DNA of 64,000 bases from the NCBI GenBank assembly GCA_963814955.1, contig CAWFEX010000008.1:372001-436000 (forward strand). The letters run 5' to 3'. The first letter of the stretch is position 1. Each line of letters begins with the position of its first letter. The position numbers and the translations under genes are program-made. Positions 56,754 through 64,000 of the stretch are shown piece by piece. This DNA comes from DATCJA01 sp963814955. GTDB taxonomy: Bacteria; Acidobacteriota; Vicinamibacteria; Vicinamibacterales; UBA2999. The notes under the pieces are model-generated. The model did not search any database. It saw only the letters and a program-made list of their open reading frames with translations, and was not told the origin of the DNA.

Positions 56754-58657
56754 CCGCGGCCGCGAGGGCGCTTCGAGTCCTCGTGGGCGTCGTGCTCGCC
56801 TGGCTCGTGATCATTGCCGCCGTCGCACCGGAGGTCCCGTGGCCCGCTGTCGGCGCCTCTGCCGCCATCGCAGCGGCAACGCTGTGGAGCGCGCCCGCAG
56901 GGCTGGCGCTCACGGCGGCGCTCGCGCCTGCAGCGCAGCTTCTTGCCGGGGCGCCGGTGCGAACCGTCGAGATGTTCGCGTGGTCGTTTCTTGCCGCGTG
57001 GCTGCTGGCCGTGTGGCGACCGCTGTCCCGAAGCAGGTTGCCGCGTGCGGTGATGATTCCCGCAGCCCTCTACGGCGCCGCGGTGATTGCCTCGTGGTTC
57101 ATGCTGACGATGAGCACCGCTGCGGGCGTAGCGGCGCTCGCGCTACCGGAATTTCTGTTTCATTCCATTCCGCTCGACCATCTCGTTTTCTCGAGCCCGG
57201 AACCGGAAACGTGGACGCTGCTCCAGACGACAACCGGTATCGCAATGCTGGTGGCATCGATGGCGACGATGGCTGCAAGGCCCCACGTCGTTCGGGCTGT
57301 GGCATGGGCCCTCGTGTTCTCGGTGGGCTTCCTCGCCGCCGCCACACTGTTCGACGTGGCCAGACAGTGGTCCGGAGTGAACTACGAAGGCTGGTTCCTC
57401 ATGCGGTATGTCCGGGGTGAGCGTTTCGCGCTCCATCTCGCCGACCTCAATGCCGCCGGGTCGCTGTACCTGCTGGGGGGGATTGTTGCAGCCGCGGCAG
57501 CTGCGCTCGATGCACGCCGTCGAGGTCTTGCGATCGCGATGCTCATCCTCATCGCTCCCGCGTTCTGGCTGACTGGCTCGCGCAGCTCGGACGTCGCCGC
57601 GGTCGTCGGCGTTCTGTTACTCGCTGTCGCGCAGCAGCAGCGGCCGCTCACACGCACTCAGTTGACGACGGCGTTAGTGTCCATCCTTCTGCTGACGCTT
57701 GCTGCCGCATCCATCGTCGACTGGCAGTCCGACGCTCAGGGAAGCGCGGCGAGATCGGCTGGGCTCCGATTCCAGTTCACGCAGACCAGCACGCGGATGT
57801 TCGCGTCGGCGCCGGCGTTTGGCGTCGGCGTCGGCCGCTACTTCGATCGATCGGCGGAATTCATGCCCGCCGACCTTCGGTCGATTTACGGTAATGAAAA
57901 TGCCCACAACTATTTCCTGCAGCAGTTCGCCGAGCTCGGCGTCGTCGGTGGCGCGCTGTTCGTCTGGCTTGCCTGTTCGCTCGTTGCCGTCGGGTGGCGC
58001 GCGGCGCGGACAGCTGGAGACGTGTCCGCGCTGGGCTTGTTTGGAGGCGTCACCGCGTATCTGTTGACCTGCGTGACCGGGCATCCACTTCTCGTACCTG
58101 AAACGGCGGTGCCTTTGTGGATCGCCGCTGGCGCCTTGACGGGCGGCGTCGAGCACGACCGAGCGAAGTGGAGTACCGCTGAGCGCGCTCTTGCAGCGGT
58201 CGCATGTGTCGCGCTTGTCGCCGGCGGCGGCCGTGGGATGCTCTTCTACGCGCGCGCCACCGCCATGCCACCGGAGTACGGCTTTCACGGCCAGGAAACG
58301 GGGCCGGACGGCAGCACGTTCCGCTGGATGACCCGGCACGCAGTTACCTACATCCCGAATGAAATAGGGTTCGTGCGGTTGCGGCTTCGCGTCCCCGAGT
58401 TCCAGACAGCGCGGCCGCTCGTCGTTGAAACAGCCATCGCAGGGGAGGTCGCCGATCGACGCGAATTGCCAGCCGGCAGGTGGGTGAGCTACGACATTCC
58501 CAGCCGTCGATCGGCGGCCGCGCCGTTTCGCCGCGTCGATCTTCGCGCCAATCAATGGTGGACGCAGGAAGTCCCGCTCGGCGCCCGACAGGCACGCCGG
58601 CCCGTGACGGTCATGGTGGCCGGGATCGAGTGGATACCGCTCGACGCCGGCCGCTAA
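56750..58657 (+). CDS. O-antigen ligase/polymerase-like membrane protein
   Basis: GTG start at 56750 overlapping the methyltransferase stop. The 635-residue product has about 12 hydrophobic helices (VLVGVVLAWLVIIAAVAPEV, LAGAPVRTVEMFAWSFLAAW and others) and a Wzy/WaaL-like periplasmic loop with R in WFLMRYVRGERF and a conserved NAHNYFLQQFAELGVVG near residue 385. The last 150 residues (GFHGQETGPDGSTFRWMTRH and on) form an extra soluble periplasmic domain not present in simple WaaL. It would polymerise or ligate polysaccharide repeats on the outer face of the inner membrane. Its stop overlaps that of the convergent gene. Confidence 0.8.
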   Translation: MTAAARALRVLVGVVLAWLVIIAAVAPEVPWPAVGASAAIAAATLWSAPAGLALTAALAPAAQLLAGAPVRTVEMFAWSFLAAWLLAVWRPLSRSRLPRAVMIPAALYGAAVIASWFMLTMSTAAGVAALALPEFLFHSIPLDHLVFSSPEPETWTLLQTTTGIAMLVASMATMAARPHVVRAVAWALVFSVGFLAAATLFDVARQWSGVNYEGWFLMRYVRGERFALHLADLNAAGSLYLLGGIVAAAAAALDARRRGLAIAMLILIAPAFWLTGSRSSDVAAVVGVLLLAVAQQQRPLTRTQLTTALVSILLLTLAAASIVDWQSDAQGSAARSAGLRFQFTQTSTRMFASAPAFGVGVGRYFDRSAEFMPADLRSIYGNENAHNYFLQQFAELGVVGGALFVWLACSLVAVGWRAARTAGDVSALGLFGGVTAYLLTCVTGHPLLVPETAVPLWIAAGALTGGVEHDRAKWSTAERALAAVACVALVAGGGRGMLFYARATAMPPEYGFHGQETGPDGSTFRWMTRHAVTYIPNEIGFVRLRLRVPEFQTARPLVVETAIAGEVADRRELPAGRWVSYDIPSRRSAAAPFRRVDLRANQWWTQEVPLGARQARRPVTVMVAGIEWIPLDAGR

Positions 58658-59949
58658 AGCCGGGAGATGTGTTTCGCGTCGAAACCCTTCAACGCGTTAC
58701 GCGTATCGACGATCAGCGGGAACGTCTGGACGATGCGCTTGTAGTCGAACGCTCGGTGATTGGTACAGATGACAGCGCAATCGATACTGTCGCCCGCCTT
58801 GTCCTCGGGAACCGAGCACAGGTTGATATCGCCGTGGCGCAGCGTCGGAACGTAGGGATCCGAGTAGCTGAGCACACCGCCGCGACGATGGAGCAGCTCC
58901 AGGACGTCGAGCGCGGGCGATTCGCGCATGTCACTCACGTCCTTCTTGTAGGCAACGCCGAAGATGTGGACCTTTGAACCGTTGATTGCTTTCTTGACGG
59001 TATTCAGGGCCTCGCCAACGCGCTCCACCACGAAGGACGGCATCGATCCGTTCACGTGACCAGCGAGCTCGATGAACCGGCACTCGAACCCGTTCTGTCG
59101 GGCTTTCCACGAAAGGTAGAACGGATCGATTGGGATGCAGTGGCCACCCAGTCCCGGACCGGGGTAGAAAGGCATGAACCCGAACGGCTTGGTGCTGGCC
59201 GCGTCGATGACTTCCCATACATCGATGTTCATTCGATGCGACATCAACGCAATCTCATTGACCAGTCCGATGTTGACAGCGCGGAACGTGTTCTCGAGGA
59301 GCTTCACCATTTCGGCGACTTGAGTCGAGCTGACAGGGACTACCTGTTCGATGATCGCGCCGTATAGGTCTCCCGCCAGTTCGGTGCTCACGGCGTTGAC
59401 GCCGCCCACGACCTTCGGAATCGTTTTCGTGCTGTAAGACTGGTTACCCGGGTCGACCCGTTCGGGTGAGAACGCCAGATGGAAATCGACGCCCGCTTTC
59501 AGCCCTTTCTCTTCCAGCGCGGGCTGCACCACTTCATCAGTTGTTCCCGGGTACGTGGTCGATTCGAGGATGATCAGCTGGCCCCGCTTGAGGTGCGCCT
59601 TCGCCGCATCGACCGCCTGGACGACGTAGGACAGATCCGGATCCTTGGTCTTGCGCAGCGGTGTAGGCACGCAGATATCGATCACGTCCATCTCGCTGAG
59701 GTGCGACATGTCCGTGGTTGCGTGCAGCCGCCCGGCAGCGACGTTCGCCTTCACGTCGTCGGTCGTGACGTCGAGGATGTAGCTCCTGCCGGCGTTGATC
59801 TCGTCGACCTTGGACTCGTCGACGTCGAATCCGGTCACGTCGAATCCACTCTTGGCAAACTCGACAGCCAGAGGGAGGCCGACATAGCCGAGGCCGATGA
59901 CACCGACACGCGCACTTCGGTTGCGAATCTTGTCTTTGAGGCTCACCAT
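58654..59949 (-). CDS. UDP-sugar 6-dehydrogenase, UDP-GlcNAc/ManNAc type (WbpA/TviB-like)
   Basis: Protein of 431 residues. NAD site VGVIGLGYVGLPLAVEFAK, substrate region ICVPTPLRKTKDPDLSYV, ESTTYPGTTDE, and catalytic Cys in GPGLGGHCIPIDPFYLSW. GVAYKKDVSDMRESPALDVL is the C-terminal signature. The TYPGTTDE and FSPERVDPGN pattern is that of the UDP-N-acetylhexosamine dehydrogenases (WbpA/TviB/WbpO) rather than UDP-glucose dehydrogenase. It makes the UDP-uronic acid used in surface polysaccharide. It is third in a minus-strand run with gmd and the rmlD-like gene. Confidence 0.9.
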   Translation of the reverse strand: MVSLKDKIRNRSARVGVIGLGYVGLPLAVEFAKSGFDVTGFDVDESKVDEINAGRSYILDVTTDDVKANVAAGRLHATTDMSHLSEMDVIDICVPTPLRKTKDPDLSYVVQAVDAAKAHLKRGQLIILESTTYPGTTDEVVQPALEEKGLKAGVDFHLAFSPERVDPGNQSYSTKTIPKVVGGVNAVSTELAGDLYGAIIEQVVPVSSTQVAEMVKLLENTFRAVNIGLVNEIALMSHRMNIDVWEVIDAASTKPFGFMPFYPGPGLGGHCIPIDPFYLSWKARQNGFECRFIELAGHVNGSMPSFVVERVGEALNTVKKAINGSKVHIFGVAYKKDVSDMRESPALDVLELLHRRGGVLSYSDPYVPTLRHGDINLCSVPEDKAGDSIDCAVICTNHRAFDYKRIVQTFPLIVDTRNALKGFDAKHISRL

Positions 59950-59965
59950 CTGGTCCTGGGTTGTC

Positions 59966-60955
59966 CTAACGTGCCGCGCCGACGCCGAGGGACTTGCCTG
60001 ACAATCGCGCGATATCGGCCTCGACCATCATTCCGATCAGCCGGCCGAAGTCGACCTGCGGTTCCCATTCGAGCACCCGGCGGGCCTTGCTCGCATCGCC
60101 TACGAGGTGATCCACTTCCGCAGGCCTGAGGAATGCAGGATCGACACTGACGTATTTCTTCCAGTCGAGCCCGGCAAACCCGAATGCCGCCTCGACGAGC
60201 TGTCTCACCGAGTGGGACACGCCGGTCGCAATAACGTAATCATCGGCTTTTTGCTGCTGCAACATCAGCCACATCGCCCGGACATAGTCGCCGGCATACC
60301 CCCAGTCGCGGCAGGCATCGAGGTTGCCGAGGCCCAGGTGGTCGGCCAGTCCAAGCTTGATTCGCGCGACACCGTCGCTCACCTTCCGGGTGACGAATTC
60401 AATGCCGCGACGGGGTGATTCGTGATTGAAGAGAATGCCTGAGACGGCGAATATCCCGTAACTCTCGCGATAGTTGACGGTGATGTAGTGTCCGAAGACC
60501 TTGGAGACACCGTACGGGCTCCGCGGATAGAACGGCGTCGTCTCCGTCTGTGGCACCTCGCGCACCCTTCCGTACATTTCACTCGATGACGCCTGATACA
60601 AGCGAATCGTCGTGTCCACCTGCCGGATGGCCTCTAGCACGCGGGTCACACCCTGGGCGTTGAACTCGCCCGTCAGCATCGGCTGATCCCACGATGCCGG
60701 CACGAATGACATCGCGGCCAGGTTGTAGAACTCCTGCGGACGGACATCCTGGATGACGCGAACCAGCGAGAGCTGATCGAGCAGATCCGCGGGCCGAAGC
60801 GTGAGGCGATCCAGCAGATGATCGATCCGCCACATGTTCGAGGCGCTCAGGCGCCGCACGATGCCGGTGACTTCGTAACCCTTTTCCAGGAGCAGCTCTG
60901 CGAGGTAGGAGCCGTCCTGTCCCGTAATGCCGCTGATGATTGCGCGTTTAGCCAT
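59966..60955 (-). CDS. gmd: GDP-mannose 4,6-dehydratase
   Basis: The ATG at 60953-60955 (MAKRAIISGITGQDGSYLAE) is chosen over an upstream frame start because it begins the conserved domain. The SDR cofactor loop GITGQDG, VRRLSASNMWRIDHL, NLAAMSFVPASWDQP, catalytic SSSEMYG with YGVSK (Y-x3-K), LFNHESPRRGIEFVTRK and GNLDACRDWGYAGDYV are all typical of Gmd. It converts GDP-mannose to GDP-4-keto-6-deoxymannose, precursor of GDP-rhamnose or GDP-fucose. It overlaps the end of the rmlD-like gene by 8 bases. About 329 residues. Confidence 0.92.
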   Translation of the reverse strand: MAKRAIISGITGQDGSYLAELLLEKGYEVTGIVRRLSASNMWRIDHLLDRLTLRPADLLDQLSLVRVIQDVRPQEFYNLAAMSFVPASWDQPMLTGEFNAQGVTRVLEAIRQVDTTIRLYQASSSEMYGRVREVPQTETTPFYPRSPYGVSKVFGHYITVNYRESYGIFAVSGILFNHESPRRGIEFVTRKVSDGVARIKLGLADHLGLGNLDACRDWGYAGDYVRAMWLMLQQQKADDYVIATGVSHSVRQLVEAAFGFAGLDWKKYVSVDPAFLRPAEVDHLVGDASKARRVLEWEPQVDFGRLIGMMVEADIARLSGKSLGVGAAR

Positions 60956-61841
60956 GAACCCCGCCAATTGTACCTTGTCGTACGTCACTCTCGCGCGATG
61001 CGAGCCACCGGCTCAACGCATCGTTCCATGACGGCATCGCGAAGCCCGCCGCCGCCAGCTTGCGATTTGCCAGCGCGCAGAACCGCGGGCGCGGCGCCTT
61101 CAGCTGGCACGAATCCAGCGTGATCGGATCGAGGCGAGGAACGACGCCGAGTATGCGAGCCGCCTCTTCGGCGACGTCGTGCCACGTTGCCTGTCCCGAG
61201 TTCACGCAATGGTACAGGCCGGGGACCGCATCGGCGTCGATCAGATGTTTCGTTGCACGGGCGATGTCTTCAACGTAGGACGGCGAAACGACGCGATCGG
61301 TGAATACCTTCGCCGTTCGGCCTGCTTCAAGAGCCTGGACTATTTCGTCAAGCGATCCGCGGCGCCCCCGCCAGCCGCGCGCCGCACCGAAGAGGCTTTC
61401 CACGCGAAGGACAAAGCCGCGCGGGGCGTCGAGCGCCAGCCAGTCACCGAGCAGCTTGCTCAACCCGTACGTACTACGGGGTGATGGCCGCGCATCTTCG
61501 TCATACGGGTGCGGCGAATCGCCATCGAACACGAAGTCCGAGCCGTAATGGACGAAAACGGCATCAGCCGCTTCTGCAGCTCGCGCCAGCGTGCGAACCG
61601 CAAGAGCATTGACGGCAAACGCGTCGGCGGGACGATCTTCTGCATCGTCAACACGATTGAACGCCGCACAATTGATGATGACAGCAGGGGCTGCAGCCTG
61701 GACCGCGTTCATAACCGCAGCACTGTCAGTGATGTCGAGCGTGTTGTGCGTGTGCGCAATCACCCGTCTATCAGCAAACTCCTGGACGATGGCGGAGCCC
61801 AGACGCCCACCAGCGCCGACCACGAAAACACAACCGCTCAT
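60948..61841 (-). CDS. dTDP-4-dehydrorhamnose reductase-like (RmlD/GDP-sugar reductase) SDR
   Basis: Extended SDR of 297 residues: VFVVGAGGRLGSAIVQEF, LDITDSAAVMNAVQAAAPAV, NCAAFNRVDDAEDRP, VHYGSDFVFDGD, and STYGLSKLLGDW with Y-x3-K. The overall pattern is RmlD. Because the neighbour is gmd, the substrate may be the GDP-4-keto-6-deoxymannose product (an RMD-like role) instead of the dTDP sugar; no rmlA, rmlB or rmlC is in the window. This is inference. It has its own divergent leader with the LhgO-like gene. Confidence 0.84.
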   Translation of the reverse strand: MSGCVFVVGAGGRLGSAIVQEFADRRVIAHTHNTLDITDSAAVMNAVQAAAPAVIINCAAFNRVDDAEDRPADAFAVNALAVRTLARAAEAADAVFVHYGSDFVFDGDSPHPYDEDARPSPRSTYGLSKLLGDWLALDAPRGFVLRVESLFGAARGWRGRRGSLDEIVQALEAGRTAKVFTDRVVSPSYVEDIARATKHLIDADAVPGLYHCVNSGQATWHDVAEEAARILGVVPRLDPITLDSCQLKAPRPRFCALANRKLAAAGFAMPSWNDALSRWLASRESDVRQGTIGGVHG

Positions 61842-61965
61842 CTAGTGGACCGTTCCCACTGATCGATTACGCAAAAGACCGCGTTTCTGGAAGACAACTC
61901 GCTAGGCTCGCTCTTCACAGCGGCCCGTAAACCCCGTATCGTACCACCAGTCCCTTCCTTCTCCG

Positions 61966-63069
61966 ATGGACACGTCACGCATAGATGCTGCCGTAATCGG
62001 CGGCGGTGTCGTAGGCCTCGCTGCAGCGTGGTCGATTGCCCGACGGGGCCACAGCGTCTGCGTACTGGAGCGGGAGCCGCGACCTGGCATGGCTACGAGC
62101 ACTCACAACAGCCAGGTGATTCATGCCGGCATCTACTACCCGACCGGAACACAGAAGGCACGATTCTGCGTCGAAGGTGCCCGATCGTTGTACGAGTTCT
62201 GTCGCACGCATGGCGTGCCTCACACACGCTGCGGAAAGCTGATCGTCATCCAGGACGACCAGGACCTCGGCGCCCTCGAAGCGCTCCGGGCACGCGGTGA
62301 AGCCAACGGTGTACAAGGCCTTCGAATCGTCGACAACGCTTTTATTCGGGCGCGGGAGCCGTACATCAACGCACGCGTCGCCTTGTACTCGCCCGACACC
62401 GGGATCATCGAGGCGGAAGCGCTCGTGCGCACGCTCGCTCAGTTGTGCGCCGGACACGATGTCGCCGTCCTGCCGGGCACGCCTCTGATTGCCGCAGATC
62501 ATCGGGCTTCGGAAGTGGAGCTGCGCACTCCCGCCGAAGCAATCGCGGCGCGGGCCGTGGTCAATGCCGCCGGTCTGTACGCAGACGAAGTGTCGTCGCT
62601 TCTGGGCGGCGAGACGTTCAGGATCTACCCGTGCCGTGGGGAGTACGCTGAGCTCGTCCCGTCGAAACGCTACCTCGTCAACTTCCCCGTTTACCCGTTG
62701 CCGCATGCGTCGGGCCATTCCCTTGGCGTTCATCTCACGAAAACGACGCATGGCAACGTGACGCTTGGTCCTACGTTCCACTTTCAGGCAGGAAAGGACG
62801 ATTACGAAGACAACCGCCTCCCGGTCGAACGGTTCCTCGAGCCAGCACGCACGTTGCTGCCACAGCTCCGCCTCGAAGACCTGCGACTCGGAGGCAGCGG
62901 CATCCGGCCGAAGCTTCACCCCCCTGAACAACCGTTTGCCGATTTTTTCGTGGCGCCAGACCGGGAGTGTCCCCGGCTGGTTCAGGCGGCAGGAATCGAG
63001 TCGCCGGGCTTGACGGCGTGTCTGGCGATTGGCGAGGAGGTGGCGAACCTGGTGGAGAAAGTATTGTGA
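61966..63069 (+). CDS. FAD-dependent oxidoreductase, L-2-hydroxyglutarate oxidase (LhgO)-like
   Basis: DAO-family flavoprotein of 367 residues. FAD loop AAVIGGGVVGLAAAWSIARR, VLEREPRPGMATSTHNSQVIHAGIYYP (typical of LhgO/L2HGDH), CGKLIVIQDD, VVNAAGLYADEVS, CRGEYAELVP, and a C-terminal GIESPGLTACLAIGEEV. It oxidises L-2-hydroxyglutarate or a similar 2-hydroxy acid to the oxo acid, at the membrane via quinone in known members. Intact and alone on its strand; the 156-base region after it shows nothing I recognise. Confidence 0.87.
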   Translation: MDTSRIDAAVIGGGVVGLAAAWSIARRGHSVCVLEREPRPGMATSTHNSQVIHAGIYYPTGTQKARFCVEGARSLYEFCRTHGVPHTRCGKLIVIQDDQDLGALEALRARGEANGVQGLRIVDNAFIRAREPYINARVALYSPDTGIIEAEALVRTLAQLCAGHDVAVLPGTPLIAADHRASEVELRTPAEAIAARAVVNAAGLYADEVSSLLGGETFRIYPCRGEYAELVPSKRYLVNFPVYPLPHASGHSLGVHLTKTTHGNVTLGPTFHFQAGKDDYEDNRLPVERFLEPARTLLPQLRLEDLRLGGSGIRPKLHPPEQPFADFFVAPDRECPRLVQAAGIESPGLTACLAIGEEVANLVEKVL

Positions 63070-63225
63070 GAAGTGGGCGGCTGGTGCGGGTGCCGACTAC
63101 CGCCTACTTAGTGGCTACTCTGGCTTGGTGTGCTTTGTGTCCCTGTCACCGTAGGTGGTGACGTGCCCGCGCCGAATGCGGTGCGCCGGTGTTTGAAGAC
63201 GAGGCCATGGCTTCGCGGCCGCTCG

Positions 63226-64000
63226 TCAGCGGCTGCCTTGTTCGCCTTCGATCAACGAGTGCCCCTCCGCCTGTGGGAGCCGCACACCCGCCAGCGATCC
63301 AAGCGTCGGCGCGATGTCAGCCGGCGTCACGTTCGCGGAGGATCGCGCGCTTTTGACGGCACCGCCAAACAGGATCACCGGCACGTGCGTATCGTAGTCA
63401 TGGGGCGTCCCGTGAGTGGTCCCGGCGGCGACGTTGCGCCCGCCGAGGAACCAGTATTCCTTGGGTACGACCATGAGGTCGCCGCTGCGGCCGCTCATGT
63501 AGCTCAGCGCAGCCATGCGAATCATTGGATCCTTGCTCGTCTCCGACAACTGATCGGTTCGAAGGACGCGGGCCACCCCGGGAATTCCCTCGAGGCTTCG
63601 TATCACCATGGACAGCAGCTGTGTATCCGCCCGAAGTCTGTCGAACACACCTCCGGCGAAGTACACGTCGGTGAAGTTCACCGATTCCACGTACGTGCCC
63701 TTCTGCAACGGGCCCCATGCGGACACCAGTGCGTCCTCGATCCGCTCACGCAGATCCTCGGTCACGAGGCGCCCGCCCTTCGGAGGGATCGGGATCGGCG
63801 CGACACCGTGGTCGGCCGAGAGTGCCAGCACGTAGTTCGCACGTCCGACCTTCGCATCGAGGTGCCCGATGAGCGTGCCCAGCGTGACATCAAGCTGTCG
63901 CAGGACGTCCTCGACTTCACGGCTTTCGGGACCGAAGGCATGGCCCACGTCGTCGAGGACCGAAAAGCTCACCCCGAGGTAGTCGGTGGTCTGTCGCTGC
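63226..64000 (-). CDS. Alkaline phosphatase/type I phosphodiesterase-family protein (partial, N-terminus beyond window)
   Basis: The frame is open to the window edge, with RQRPTTDYLGVSFSVLDDVG before the first Met at 63972, so the gene continues to the right. The visible C-terminal half has metal ligands of the alkaline phosphatase superfamily: D and H in LDDVGHAFGP, ALSADHGVAP and the H of THGTPHDYDTHVPVILFG. The ending TPADIAPTLGSLAGVRLPQA is usual for secreted nucleotide pyrophosphatase/phosphodiesterase-like and PafA-type enzymes. Substrate and signal peptide cannot be seen. Confidence 0.83.
   Translation of the reverse strand, partial: QRQTTDYLGVSFSVLDDVGHAFGPESREVEDVLRQLDVTLGTLIGHLDAKVGRANYVLALSADHGVAPIPIPPKGGRLVTEDLRERIEDALVSAWGPLQKGTYVESVNFTDVYFAGGVFDRLRADTQLLSMVIRSLEGIPGVARVLRTDQLSETSKDPMIRMAALSYMSGRSGDLMVVPKEYWFLGGRNVAAGTTHGTPHDYDTHVPVILFGGAVKSARSSANVTPADIAPTLGSLAGVRLPQAEGHSLIEGEQGSR

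Noticed and set aside
1..64000. tRNA, rRNA, CRISPR arrays, insertion sequences and prophage genes
   Set aside because: I scanned gaps and translated frames and found no cloverleaf, repeat-spacer array, transposase or phage structural gene that I could support.

Overview
GC-rich bacterial chromosome, most likely an acidobacterium of the Vicinamibacteria type. This is an inference from the gene content: large TonB-dependent receptors with an N-terminal carboxypeptidase-regulatory-like domain, DUF5916 outer-membrane proteins, reaction-centre-type cytochromes, DUF6152 and DUF6351 proteins. There is no rRNA, tRNA, CRISPR array, prophage or insertion sequence that I can recognise. Coding density is high and no gene-free stretch exceeds about 200 bases.

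Layout. 0-1 kb: tail of a CCA-adding-enzyme-like protein, then a VapC/Phd-type toxin-antitoxin pair. 1-4.6 kb: threonine dehydratase-like enzyme coupled to a secreted M28 peptidase, divergent from an orphan ClpP. 4.7-10 kb: two DUF5916 outer-membrane proteins flanking an L-2-haloacid dehalogenase-like enzyme. 10.2-17.8 kb: an MDR oxidoreductase, a TonB receptor, then acetyl-CoA synthetase and an MFS carrier. These last two are divergent from a complete glcDEF glycolate oxidase operon (18.0-22.05 kb). 22.1-42.6 kb: a one-direction run of fifteen genes whose products are nearly all exported: two TonB receptors, five copies of an uncharacterised secreted family (family B here), two copies of another (family A), DUF6152, a reaction-centre-type dihaem cytochrome, a DUF6351 esterase-like protein, a secreted metallo-beta-lactamase-fold protein, a haem/beta-propeller fusion and a small cytochrome c. 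An NAD-dependent epimerase continues the direction to 43.7 kb. 43.9-48.2 kb: acyl-CoA synthetase/ACP/acyltransferase fusion, infA, a DEAD-box helicase and a Cys-rich small protein. 48.3-50.2 kb: MerR-TPR regulator divergent from glucokinase. 50.3-54.4 kb: transglutaminase-ABC transporter operon. 54.5-61.8 kb: thiS-thiG, then surface-glycan genes (methyltransferase, O-antigen ligase-like, UDP-sugar dehydrogenase, GDP-mannose 4,6-dehydratase, RmlD-like). 62-64 kb: LhgO-like oxidase and the 3' part of a phosphodiesterase/alkaline phosphatase-type enzyme.

How it fits together. glcDEF, acs and the MFS carrier suggest growth on two-carbon acids. The 22-43 kb block looks like a dedicated outer-membrane and periplasmic system for taking up and oxidising an unknown, perhaps phenolic, substrate; this is the best candidate for an undescribed system. 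The 55-62 kb block makes and exports cell-surface polysaccharide.

Caveat. More than a dozen genes are interrupted by single-base indels, in several cases inside otherwise perfectly conserved proteins. I annotate these as one gene each and give the approximate indel site. They look more like uncorrected long-read errors than decay, but every broken gene lies on the minus strand, which is worth checking.
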